A stretch of DNA of 64,000 nt from Bdellovibrionaceae bacterium UBA1609 (GTDB taxonomy: Bacteria; Bdellovibrionota; Bdellovibrionia; Bdellovibrionales; UBA1609), in assembly GCA_002321895.1 (NCBI GenBank), contig DCMZ01000012.1, forward strand, positions 1 to 64,000, read 5' to 3'. The position numbers and the translations under genes are program-made. Shown here in pieces: positions 1-8,504 of this stretch (its first letter is position 1; the number at the start of each line of letters is the position of its first letter). The notes below the pieces were generated by a model. That model was not told the origin of the DNA. It did no database searches and worked only from the letters and a program-made list of their open reading frames with translations.

Positions 1-1869
1 ATTTTCATTGTAGGAGTATTGCTCTTGATTGGTGCCTTGGGTGGTTAACTCAAGTTGCCCTCGCGCATTGTAGATAAAAGAAGTTGGACTGAGTGTGGAC
101 ACTTGTAAACTCTCAATTTGCCCTTCTGCATTGAGGGTATAGCGGGTTTCCCGTCCCTCTGGGGTGATTGAGTGATAAGATCGATCTGCCTGAGTGTAAG
201 TGGTGGAATAGACTCGATTGGGGTCTTCTTGCAACGTGGTCGTAGTGGTTTCACTGACAAGACTGAAAGGGTTTGCAGGATCTTCTAAAACTATGGTTTT
301 ATTTGTTTCTACAATTTGATGAATCGGAGAATTCGTTACAGTGTATTCTGAACGGGAGACGTAAGAAGCGTCTTCTCCAAACCTTGGGTCATGAGACTCG
401 GTCGAAAGAAAAGCCTCTCCTCGTGAATTAGTCCGGTGAGTGGTGTTGTTATCCATAGGTGTGATTTCTGTTACCTCACCGAATTCATTTGTTATAACCC
501 TTGAGTTTTCACTACCATCAAAAGTAGTTAAGTACTGCCGTTGCCGTCCCATTGCAGTGGTTCGAACAACCGTTTGTGAGCTCGTATCCGTATCAAAAAG
601 TCTTTCCAGTTCTAAATAGTCTCCAGCTTGTCCGGAGTCTCTTAGCAAAAAGCCATCTTCGGTGTATTCAACGGTGCTGGTTTCTCCTCCAGGTTTTGAG
701 AATGTGTGAACTAGCCCCGTTCCAGGGTGGTAGGAGATGATATTAGAGGCTCCATTAGGATGACCAATGGATGAAAGAAGCCCCTCTGCATCAGTACCCA
801 ATGTAGTCACTTGACCAAATGGTGAGGTGATCTGCATAGAGGTTTCATAGTGTTCAAAAGTCACGGTGTTGCCAAAAGAATCAACTATAGATTCAATTTG
901 ATCTTCAGAATTGTAGTTAAACTGCTGTGTTGTGATTCCAGTTAGATTTTGAACATTCGCTATATGTTGCCCTGAGGAATTAAACACCATTGAGAGTGTG
1001 GCATTTTCGGCCACATAGTAATTATCGCCTGATTCAATGGGCTCCACAGACCGGATTCGACCATTACCATAATAAACTTTATTCGATTCGATATCCAGTT
1101 GATGGACTGTTGACGGAGCCCAGCCGCCCAAGCCGTAACTATTGGGTCCTTTTGGTTTAGGCTTTCTTACATGATCGCTGGAATAGTGTAGAGATAGCCT
1201 CGTACCTACTATGGGTACAGTTTCATGATAGGAAACCGTATCCATATTTATGGAGGAATAGCCATACTCCGTGCAGCTATCGCCGGTATCTTCGGGGATA
1301 GGATCATCTTCTGCGGGGTTTCTAATAACGGTTACCTTGATGGTTACCTCATAGTCTCCGTTTGGATCGGTATTGTCCGAAATATAGCAATCTCTGGGTG
1401 AAAACTCTATTGAGCTTGCCCCCAGCGGCACTTGAACCAGAAACTCCATTCCTGGATATAACATGAAATCTTGTGGGATATCCACGTCAACAGGAATGGC
1501 AGAGCAAGTGGGTTCAGATGCATATCCTTCAACATTGCTTTCCAGTCCCGGCGATAGAAAACCCCCAGAGCCTTTGAAAACAGCGAGAACTAAGTTGCGA
1601 TTGTCCTGCCCCTCTGGTCCAGGTTGGTACGCCCCAAAGGCCTCCATGATAATAATATCTCCTGGAGAAAGATTTATTTCAGGATCACTATATAATGGAG
1701 ATAAATTAAAAGTTGAAGGGTCGGTGACAAGAGGGTCTTGAGAAAGATCATAATCTAAATAGGAGCCTAAAGGATTTATACTGATCGTATATTCTTCGTA
1801 CTCGGGTTGTTCCTGAGCAAAAAGGTTTACGGAAAAAAGTAAGAAAAAAATTATGGTTAATTGTTTCAC
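1..1869 (-). CDS. RHS/YD-repeat exported protein, 5' part (runs off left edge)
   Basis: Reading the minus strand from a GTG at 1869 gives an uninterrupted frame of 623 codons that continues past base 1, so only the N-terminal part is present. An AAAGGA ribosome binding site lies about 7 bases upstream of the GTG. The protein starts with a clear signal peptide (MKQLTIIFFLLFSVNLFAQ, cleavage around residue 20). Roughly residues 20-200 are an acidic domain I do not recognise. After about residue 230 come RHS/YD-type repeats (YGLGGWAP, YGNGRI, FGQVTTLGTDAEG, YSYNEN) rich in Tyr, Gly and Asn. RHS proteins form large secreted shells, often with a toxic C-terminal tip, and that part is outside the window. 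A toxin, adhesin or cell-wall role therefore cannot be told apart here. The next upstream gene on this strand is mutS2, which ends 230 bases away. Confidence 0.85.
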   Translation of the reverse strand, partial: MKQLTIIFFLLFSVNLFAQEQPEYEEYTISINPLGSYLDYDLSQDPLVTDPSTFNLSPLYSDPEINLSPGDIIIMEAFGAYQPGPEGQDNRNLVLAVFKGSGGFLSPGLESNVEGYASEPTCSAIPVDVDIPQDFMLYPGMEFLVQVPLGASSIEFSPRDCYISDNTDPNGDYEVTIKVTVIRNPAEDDPIPEDTGDSCTEYGYSSINMDTVSYHETVPIVGTRLSLHYSSDHVRKPKPKGPNSYGLGGWAPSTVHQLDIESNKVYYGNGRIRSVEPIESGDNYYVAENATLSMVFNSSGQHIANVQNLTGITTQQFNYNSEDQIESIVDSFGNTVTFEHYETSMQITSPFGQVTTLGTDAEGLLSSIGHPNGASNIISYHPGTGLVHTFSKPGGETSTVEYTEDGFLLRDSGQAGDYLELERLFDTDTSSQTVVRTTAMGRQRQYLTTFDGSENSRVITNEFGEVTEITPMDNNTTHRTNSRGEAFLSTESHDPRFGEDASYVSRSEYTVTNSPIHQIVETNKTIVLEDPANPFSLVSETTTTTLQEDPNRVYSTTYTQADRSYHSITPEGRETRYTLNAEGQIESLQVSTLSPTSFIYNARGQLELTTQGTNQEQYSYNEN

Positions 1870-1882
1870 TTTAGCAGTCCTT

Positions 1883-1898
1883 TCAGAAAACGTTCTGA
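1883..1898 (-). promoter_or_regulatory. Small hairpin in the RHS gene leader
   Basis: The minus strand reads TCAGAA-CGTT-TTCTGA, a perfect 6-bp stem with a four-base loop. It lies directly upstream of the AAAGGA ribosome binding site of the RHS gene. It could stabilise the mRNA or tune translation. Both roles are inference. Confidence 0.3.
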
Positions 1899-2098
1899 GC
1901 TTTAGGAGATAGGGAGCTATCGGAACGTCTAGGGAAAGCTTAAATGTTTATAAGTTAACCATGTTTAGTAAGTGACTAAAAATATTCGCTTTGTTTGGAT
2001 GTGTCTTATATTGATAAATGGAATTAGTTTATAGAGTTGCCATAGTGTTGTAGCTCTCATATCAAATAGAGATAATACAGTTTACTTTAGTGGGTCGA

Positions 2099-4426
2099 TC
2101 AATTGATCTCTATCCAAGTGACGCCATCGCCGCCGGTGATTTTGTTGCCGGCTTGCCATTTTTTCACGTACACACTACGAGAGAGGTACTGGCGGAGAGA
2201 GCGTTTCAGTGTGTCCGTGCCATGGCCGTGAACCACCTTCACTCGATCTTCGTCATTGACGGAAGCGGTGTCCAGCTGGAGTTCTAGTTGCTCAATGGCC
2301 TCTTCAACGGAAAGTCCGCGAACATCCACCACGCGGTCCGATTCGGCCGGTGAGTAGCTGATATTCTTTCCCGCCTGGGACAGTATTTTTTTGGTTTGAT
2401 TTTGGCCGGTCTTGGAGGGCTTTAAGGTTTGCCAATCCACCGTCAGGCGCATGGATTGGGACATCACTTCCACCTCACCACGAGCATTGGGCTCGCTTTG
2501 TACAATCCCGTCTCGCCCCACAGACTCCACGTAAACTTTAGTGCCCTTGGGAAAGCGCTTTTTAAAGTCGTCTACTGAGTCGACAGAGGTCGACTTAGGC
2601 TCCGTGTCTTTGGAGGTGATGATTTGTGGTAGTTTGGTTTTTATCTTTTGCAAAGACTCATGCTTCTTAAAGGTTTCGTCCACCTTCGCGTACTCAATCA
2701 TTTCCTCAATTTCGGATTGAGCCCGCTTCAACTCATTTTTTAAAATGCTCTCTTTTTCTTGTTTAAGCGTGTTGAGCTCTTTTTGATATTTCTTGCGCTC
2801 TTTTTCCGTCTCTTTAAGTTGCTGATTCAAACTGTTGTGCATCTTAAGAAGCTCTTCTTTAAGGCTGTCCACTTCCATGATCTTTTTCTGATGCAGGCGA
2901 CGTTCTGGAGTGAGCAACTCAAGAGCGTTATTCACGACCTCTTGGTCCACACCCACACGCTGTGCGGTTTGAATGGCCAAAGACTCACCAGGGATACCCA
3001 TTAAAAACTGGTAAGTGGGTTTTCCGGTATCGGAATTGTATTCTAAACTTCCATTAATTAACCCACTGTTTTCCTTCCATCCTAATTTTAAGGGGGAAAG
3101 GTGAGAGGTGATGATGGAAAAACTGTTTTGCTCTAAGTATCGGAGTAGGAAGCTTCTCGCTAGCGCCGAGCCCTCTTCTGGATCGGTAGAACCGCAAATT
3201 TCATCCACGAGTATCAGGCTTTTTGGTCCCTTCGCCTCGAGGGCTTCATTGAGAATCTTTAGATGGCCCGCAAAGGTACTCATATTGTCATCCACACTTT
3301 GTAGATCCCCAACGGCGATATGGAAATTATCAATGAGTGGCATTTTGGATTTTTCTTCCGCACAAATGTACAATCCATGCTTTACCATAAGGGCAGCAAG
3401 GCCAACGGCTTTTAAAAGAATGGTTTTCCCGCCGGCATTGGGGCCTGTGAGGAGTAAAATACGTTGGTGATCGTTGAGTTTCACCGTGTTTGGAATCACA
3501 TCTTCGTTTTGTAAAACCAATCCAGGATGTCTTACAGATAAAAGTTCGATTTCGTTCTCCGAAAATTCACAGCGATGGGCGTTGAGTAACTGGGCCAAAT
3601 GAGCTTTGGCGTACAACAGATCTGACGTGGTCATAACATCTCGAGCTATCTCAAGAGGGGACCTTAGGTCGTAAAGGTAATCACTCAATTGTTTGAGGAG
3701 GGTTTCTATCTCCTCCTCAATCTCATATTCGACCTGCCTAAGTCTGTTGTTCATGGGAACCACTTCCTGAGGTTCCATGTAAACTGTTTTGTTACTATGT
3801 GACGAGGCGTGAATGATGCCGCTAATTTGGCTCTGTAAATTGGACTTCACCGGAATAACTCGACGGCCTTCTCTAGTGGTCACAAACTTATCTTGGATTA
3901 AGTTTTCCAGTTCGTGCCGCTTAACGAGTTTATCTAAAGTGTTTGAAATGTTTTTGTTAAGTGAGTTTTTTTCGTTGTAAAGGCTATGCAACTTTTCTGA
4001 AGCATCAGAGCGGATAGACCCATCAGAGTTTACGATTTGATCTATTGCCGAAAGGGGCTCTTCGGGGTTTAGCAGCCCTTCTAAAAGTTGACCGGTGACC
4101 CGCGTATCTAATTCAAGAAGAGTTTCCTTAAGGGCGAGCACCTCAATACAAAAAGATCTTAGGTCTCTGAGCTCTATGGGTTTAAGCAGGGCGTTTTTCT
4201 CAAGGCGTGTCGCCCAAGTGTAATAGAGATCCAAAGACTCCATCCGTGGCCTTGGATGAAGTTTAAGTAAGTCGATAAAGGTGTCCAGGCGATTGTACTC
4301 ATGTTTCACATCCGAAACACTAGAATAGGAAGTGAGGTTATCCACAGACTCTCGTGAAATATCAGAGGTGCAAAGCTCTTTGAGCTGATTTTTTATGAGC
4401 TGCCAATCGATGGCATCAAACTTCAT
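2099..4426 (-). CDS. mutS2: MutS2 family DNA mismatch-repair-like ATPase / Smr endonuclease
   Basis: This 775-residue protein has the length and layout of MutS2, a family linked to suppression of homologous recombination and to ribosome collision rescue. The N-terminal 300 residues are helical, as in the MutS core and lever. The Walker A motif GPNAGGKT is at about residues 327-334 and the Walker B motif LILVDE lies about 75 residues later. A charged coiled coil spans about 505-600. The C-terminal Smr domain (about 700-775) shows VDVRGLSVEEA and the VKVVHGHGT loop typical of the nuclease. The gene lies downstream of lnt on the same strand and its ATG overlaps the end of lnt by 11 bases, so the two are probably cotranscribed and translationally coupled. 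All family motifs look intact. Confidence 0.95.
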   Translation of the reverse strand: MKFDAIDWQLIKNQLKELCTSDISRESVDNLTSYSSVSDVKHEYNRLDTFIDLLKLHPRPRMESLDLYYTWATRLEKNALLKPIELRDLRSFCIEVLALKETLLELDTRVTGQLLEGLLNPEEPLSAIDQIVNSDGSIRSDASEKLHSLYNEKNSLNKNISNTLDKLVKRHELENLIQDKFVTTREGRRVIPVKSNLQSQISGIIHASSHSNKTVYMEPQEVVPMNNRLRQVEYEIEEEIETLLKQLSDYLYDLRSPLEIARDVMTTSDLLYAKAHLAQLLNAHRCEFSENEIELLSVRHPGLVLQNEDVIPNTVKLNDHQRILLLTGPNAGGKTILLKAVGLAALMVKHGLYICAEEKSKMPLIDNFHIAVGDLQSVDDNMSTFAGHLKILNEALEAKGPKSLILVDEICGSTDPEEGSALARSFLLRYLEQNSFSIITSHLSPLKLGWKENSGLINGSLEYNSDTGKPTYQFLMGIPGESLAIQTAQRVGVDQEVVNNALELLTPERRLHQKKIMEVDSLKEELLKMHNSLNQQLKETEKERKKYQKELNTLKQEKESILKNELKRAQSEIEEMIEYAKVDETFKKHESLQKIKTKLPQIITSKDTEPKSTSVDSVDDFKKRFPKGTKVYVESVGRDGIVQSEPNARGEVEVMSQSMRLTVDWQTLKPSKTGQNQTKKILSQAGKNISYSPAESDRVVDVRGLSVEEAIEQLELQLDTASVNDEDRVKVVHGHGTDTLKRSLRQYLSRSVYVKKWQAGNKITGGDGVTWIEIN

Positions 4427-5990
4427 TGGTATTCCCTGGGTATTTTCTAATTCTGAAAATAAATAGCACCAATAGTAGGCCTAAAGCAACTTCTGAAAGA
4501 AAAGGGAAAATATGAAAAAATGTTTTTCCTTCACGAGGAAGCAGTGGCAATTGAATATACATGGCTTGTTCGGTGAACCATTGGCTGCGTTCATAAATGT
4601 TACCGGCAGCATCCATAGCAGTGGTAAATCCTGTATTCGTTGCACGAAGCGTAGGCCGTCGAAACTCAATAGATCTTGCCAATGTCATAATCATATTTTG
4701 AAAAGGCTCGCTAAACGGGCCAAACCAACTGTCATTGGTCAGATTTACAAAAACATCGGATCCCGCCTCAGTTAAGCCGCGGGAAAACAATGGAAACAGG
4801 CTTTCATAGCAAATCTGTGGACCAATTTTAACTCCACCCACAGGCATAGAAATGGGCCCTTTGCCTCTTTCGAAAGAGCCTAAGCCGAGCTTGTCCTCCA
4901 GCTCGGGAAATTGAGAGATGATGGGGAAGTATTCACCGAAAGCCAAAAGATGAGTTTTTTGGTAAGGCTTTTGGGTTCTTCCGAGTTTATCAATGACAAA
5001 CAAGGAGTTACTTACTCCGCCGGTTTCAGGGTTTTCATGATATGCACCCGTAACTAGATTTTGCTTCATGCTTTTAACAAAATTGAGAAGTCGCCTTTGA
5101 TTGGGGCGGGATTGATAGTGCTGGCTAAGACGCAATGGTGTTGCTGTTTCAGGCCAAACAATAAAATCAATCGGTTTCCCCGCATGCTCAACTAACGCTT
5201 TTTTTGTTAATTGCATGTATTTCTGTACGATCTCCGTTCTAAAGCCATAGCCACGTTGTGCTTGCTCTTTCTGCAGATTACCCACATTTCCTTGAATGAG
5301 TAGAACATTGAGGTGTTTGTCCGCTTTAGAAATATCCGGACGAATGGCTTCACCCATAAGATTAAGGCCTAAAAACATGGCCAGGGAGCCCCAGAGAACT
5401 TTTTTTGCTAAAGGTTTGTTGGTTTTACGGTGTTGCCAACACCATCCAAAGGCTGCGGAAAAAAAGATGGTTATGGTACTGAGTCCATCAATGCCCCACC
5501 ATTCTGCCGTCTGCGCTATGGGCAGTTGAACCCAAGCCCAAGTGTATCCAAAATTCCATGGAAAGAGCGTGAGGTACAGCTTTTCGCCTGCAGCAAACAA
5601 AGTGGCGAGCATAACCCACTTCCAGCCGGGAGCAGGGCATCTCGGCTGAATCCATTTGACCCAGATCCAACTGCAAACAGGGATGTAATAGGTGGCAGTA
5701 AGGCAGAAAAACAACATCACCAGGAAAGCCACTGCCCAGGGGATGTTGCCGTGTTCTCGGCTCACATAGGCGACCCAGTAGAAACCAATCAAAGTGAGCA
5801 GAAAAGACGTTATCCAGCCGCCAATAAAAGCTTTTTTGGGAGATTTCTGCTCGATTAAGAATATCCACAAAGGAACAAAACCAAACAAAGCGGCCCATGG
5901 AGGAAAAGGAATATAGCTGGTTCCAATAAGCATTCCTGATATGAGAGGGAGTCTGTAGTCGCTGAAGAAAGTTCTGAGTCGTTGAGCCAT
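4416..5990 (-). CDS. lnt: Apolipoprotein N-acyltransferase
   Basis: Lnt transfers the third acyl chain from phospholipid to the N-terminal cysteine of lipoproteins in the inner membrane, the last step of lipoprotein maturation. The 524-residue protein has several hydrophobic segments in its first 210 residues, then a nitrilase-type periplasmic domain, then one more C-terminal membrane segment. The expected catalytic triad is visible: Glu281 (VWPET), Lys345 (QKTHLLAFGEYFP) and Cys394 (QICYES). Length matches the family (E. coli 512). The ATG at 5990 has only a weak AGG upstream. A divergent gene starts 85 bases away. The end overlaps mutS2 by 11 bases, so this is probably the first gene of a two-gene operon. 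Confidence 0.95.
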   Translation of the reverse strand: MAQRLRTFFSDYRLPLISGMLIGTSYIPFPPWAALFGFVPLWIFLIEQKSPKKAFIGGWITSFLLTLIGFYWVAYVSREHGNIPWAVAFLVMLFFCLTATYYIPVCSWIWVKWIQPRCPAPGWKWVMLATLFAAGEKLYLTLFPWNFGYTWAWVQLPIAQTAEWWGIDGLSTITIFFSAAFGWCWQHRKTNKPLAKKVLWGSLAMFLGLNLMGEAIRPDISKADKHLNVLLIQGNVGNLQKEQAQRGYGFRTEIVQKYMQLTKKALVEHAGKPIDFIVWPETATPLRLSQHYQSRPNQRRLLNFVKSMKQNLVTGAYHENPETGGVSNSLFVIDKLGRTQKPYQKTHLLAFGEYFPIISQFPELEDKLGLGSFERGKGPISMPVGGVKIGPQICYESLFPLFSRGLTEAGSDVFVNLTNDSWFGPFSEPFQNMIMTLARSIEFRRPTLRATNTGFTTAMDAAGNIYERSQWFTEQAMYIQLPLLPREGKTFFHIFPFLSEVALGLLLVLFIFRIRKYPGNTNEV

Positions 5991-6074
5991 AAAAAAAGCC
6001 TATCACTGTTGCCGAATCGATGAAAATGGATTTATGATTTGAATGACGTCAGGGATGGACGATGAGGGGGAATT

Positions 6075-6977
6075 TTGGATAGGGAATTTGAAAACTTGGA
6101 GCACATTCATAATGATTTGGTGGCTCGACAGCCTCACATTAATGTTCGGTGTCCTGGGTGTTTAAAGCTGTTTTCCGTTAAAACTCAGGAAATATCTGAG
6201 CCTCGGCCCCAATATCAATGTAATCAATGTAGCGATAAATTCTATCTTATGTTTCCAGAGTGTCTGGGCATTGGGGAGATTGTTGGCTTCCCGATGCATC
6301 TCAAAGTGGAGTCCATGTCGGGGCCTGATGACGCATCAGGCAATCATGAGGTGGATGTGTTCGATGCTTCTATGCAGTCGGCGGAATCCCTATCGGCCCT
6401 CAATGTAGACAGGGTGGAAGAGGAAAGCCTGCCTGAGCGTGAGGATCCGCTGGTTCACACACCTCAATTTCATTGCCCAAGATGTGAAGCACCTCGAAAG
6501 GGCGGAGAAAAAGAATGTAAATCCTGCGGGGTCATTTTTGATAAAATTAAAATTTTAGAGGAAGCCCAAAGACCGAATTATCCCACCAATCAAAAGCTCA
6601 ACGCCAGTTGGGATGGTGTGATGAACCACTATGAAGACGAAGATGTTCATGATGTATTTGTGGAGAGTTGCCAAAGGGAAGGTCAGTTAGATTTTGCTGC
6701 CTACAAGTATCGAAGAATTTTAAATGCTCATGCCGGGGACGAAATCGCCAATAAAATGATGCGAAAGATTGAAGAGGTCGCTTTGGCCACTTCGGGTCTT
6801 TCGGCCCATCAAAAGCGTCCGTCCAAAAAAACACGTTTTCGTTGGACTACGATTTTAGCAGCCATCGGAATTGCATTGATTGGTATGGGCTATGGCATCG
6901 ACCCATTACGTAATTTAATGGGCGTGGGAATGGCTATTTTGTTTTTTAGTTTAACTCTTCGCTATTATTTTAGATAA
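6075..6977 (+). CDS. Zinc-ribbon membrane protein of unknown function
   Basis: A TTG start is preceded by GAGGGGG. The nearby in-frame alternatives are worse, since the ATG at 6062 opens a frame that stops after six codons. The 300-residue protein has an N-terminal MJ0042-like zinc ribbon (CPGC near residue 23 and CNQC about 25 residues later). A second zinc ribbon follows near residue 135 (CPRC and CKSC), then a charged helical region, and the last 45 residues form two hydrophobic segments. It is therefore probably anchored to the membrane by its C-terminus with the zinc ribbons in the cytoplasm. The function is not known to me. Its 3' end meets the convergent subtilisin gene with only 3 bases between, and no terminator is visible there. 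Confidence 0.8.
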   Translation: MDREFENLEHIHNDLVARQPHINVRCPGCLKLFSVKTQEISEPRPQYQCNQCSDKFYLMFPECLGIGEIVGFPMHLKVESMSGPDDASGNHEVDVFDASMQSAESLSALNVDRVEEESLPEREDPLVHTPQFHCPRCEAPRKGGEKECKSCGVIFDKIKILEEAQRPNYPTNQKLNASWDGVMNHYEDEDVHDVFVESCQREGQLDFAAYKYRRILNAHAGDEIANKMMRKIEEVALATSGLSAHQKRPSKKTRFRWTTILAAIGIALIGMGYGIDPLRNLMGVGMAILFFSLTLRYYFR

Positions 6978-6980
6978 GTC

Positions 6981-8354
6981 TTAGATACCTTGCGCTCGAG
7001 CTGGTTTTTCTGCAATTCGCTTTTGTGAATTGGTTTTCTGTACATGGTTGAGTAGTGCGGAACCAAAACCTGAAATAGATCCCTCATTACCCACGGAAGT
7101 TTCAGCCACTTGCCTTTCCGAAGAAAATTGGCTGGATTTCATACTTGCTGTATTTTCTGCACGAACACCTGTTACACCCATGCCTTGATCTAATATGGTC
7201 AGCGCTCGATAGGTATTTATTTTTCTTTTGTATCGTGTTTTGCTCGCCAATGAAGGTTCTACGTCGCCAGTATGTTTAAGGTACTTAATGATTTGCGGAG
7301 CTCGTAGATCTGCATTGTTGGCTTTTATTAGAGCCGCAACTCCGCTGACAAAGGCTGTGGCCTGCGAGGTTCCAGTCATAACGCCGTAACCACCTTTGTC
7401 TCTAGGAAGAGTTGAGTAAATGTCATTTCCAGGAGCGGCGATATCTACCGTTTTCACTCCGAAGTTACTGGAGGAAAGGACATTTTTTCTACGATCGATA
7501 GCCGTCACTGAAATAATATTATCTAAGTCGTAATCGGCCGGGTAGTAGCCCTTCACGTCAGAGTTGGAACTTTCATTGCCGGCGGCGGCAACAACTAAGA
7601 TTCCTTTTTCTTTCGCCTTTTTGATGACAGCTTCTTCTTGGGGACTCTTTTCTAGTCCTCCACCTGAGTAGTTAATTATATCTGCGCCCATATCAATGGC
7701 GTACTCAAAGGCCCGAATGGTATTTTTTAGGTTGTTGTTCGATGTGGATTTTGGATCGTAATACTTTAAAATCATAAGACTTACTTTTGGAGCGATCCCA
7801 GTGATTCCAATTTTATTGCCGCCGACTGCGCCAATGATGCCCGCAATATGAGTTCCATGGCCGTGGTTATCAGTCAGGTCAGCATTGTTATCTACAAAAT
7901 TCCATCCATGAATATCGCCACGGAATCCAAATTTATCATTTCGTCTTTCATCGGGGTTCACCCAAAGGTTTGCTCGAATGTCCGGGTGATTAACGTCGAT
8001 GCCTGTATCGATAACGGCCACAACCACTTTCTTGGAACCTTGGGTAACACTCCAAGCTTTGGCCGCATCTGTTTGAGCTAAACCCCAGTTTTGATTGATA
8101 TTGGGATCATTCATTAACACCATGGTTTCACGAGATGTAGATGAAGATTCAAGTTCTCCAAAGTTTTGAGAGCGATTGGCATAGTTGCCATCATCATTAA
8201 CACGGATTTCAAAATCTCCGGCTGAATCTTCCACCTGGCTGTGTGAGCTGTGGGCGACAATTTCGGATTGTCTATTGGAGGTCACATGAATGAGGGCGAG
8301 CCCACACATAACTACCATTAAAGCCATTGCACTGAATAATCGGTTTAAATTCAT
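6981..8354 (-). CDS. Subtilisin-like serine protease (S8 family), exported
   Basis: The 457-residue protein begins with a signal peptide (hydrophobic residues 8-24) and a pro-region of about 80 residues. A complete S8 catalytic domain follows: Asp117 (AVIDTGID), His166 (NHGHGTHIAG), oxyanion Asn260 (AAAGNESS) and Ser330 (GTSQATAF). A 60-residue Ser/Asn-rich tail follows with no recognisable anchor. Secreted proteases of this kind are abundant in predatory bacteria, but the substrate is unknown. The ATG has a good ribosome binding site (AAAGGGG, 5 bases upstream) and lies about 30 bases downstream of a near-perfect sigma-54-type promoter at 8386-8401, so regulated expression is likely. Confidence 0.93.
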   Translation of the reverse strand: MNLNRLFSAMALMVVMCGLALIHVTSNRQSEIVAHSSHSQVEDSAGDFEIRVNDDGNYANRSQNFGELESSSTSRETMVLMNDPNINQNWGLAQTDAAKAWSVTQGSKKVVVAVIDTGIDVNHPDIRANLWVNPDERRNDKFGFRGDIHGWNFVDNNADLTDNHGHGTHIAGIIGAVGGNKIGITGIAPKVSLMILKYYDPKSTSNNNLKNTIRAFEYAIDMGADIINYSGGGLEKSPQEEAVIKKAKEKGILVVAAAGNESSNSDVKGYYPADYDLDNIISVTAIDRRKNVLSSSNFGVKTVDIAAPGNDIYSTLPRDKGGYGVMTGTSQATAFVSGVAALIKANNADLRAPQIIKYLKHTGDVEPSLASKTRYKRKINTYRALTILDQGMGVTGVRAENTASMKSSQFSSERQVAETSVGNEGSISGFGSALLNHVQKTNSQKRIAEKPARAQGI

Positions 8355-8385
8355 GTTTTCCCCTTTACCGCTTCACACTTAATAG

Positions 8386-8401
8386 AGCAAGGGGAGTGCC
8401 A
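8386..8401 (-). promoter_or_regulatory. Sigma-54 (-24/-12) promoter of the subtilisin-like protease gene
   Basis: The minus strand reads TGGCACTCCCCTTGCT. It matches the sigma-54 consensus TGGCAC-N5-TTGCW at every specified base, with GG and GC exactly 12 bases apart. Transcription would begin near 8375 and give a leader of about 20 bases that still contains the AAAGGGG ribosome binding site. Confidence 0.75.
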
Positions 8402-8504
8402 TGGCATGAACAGCATAAGGTATTGAAATCACTATGCAATCGTGTGTTATCTTGAGACGGGTATGGTTACTTGTTAGGGAGTTGTCAAAGAGTTAGACAG
8501 GGAC

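Noticed and set aside
1463..1741. 92-codon plus-strand frame in the left-edge region
   Set aside because: It lies antisense to the RHS-type frame, which has a signal peptide, ribosome binding site and family repeats.
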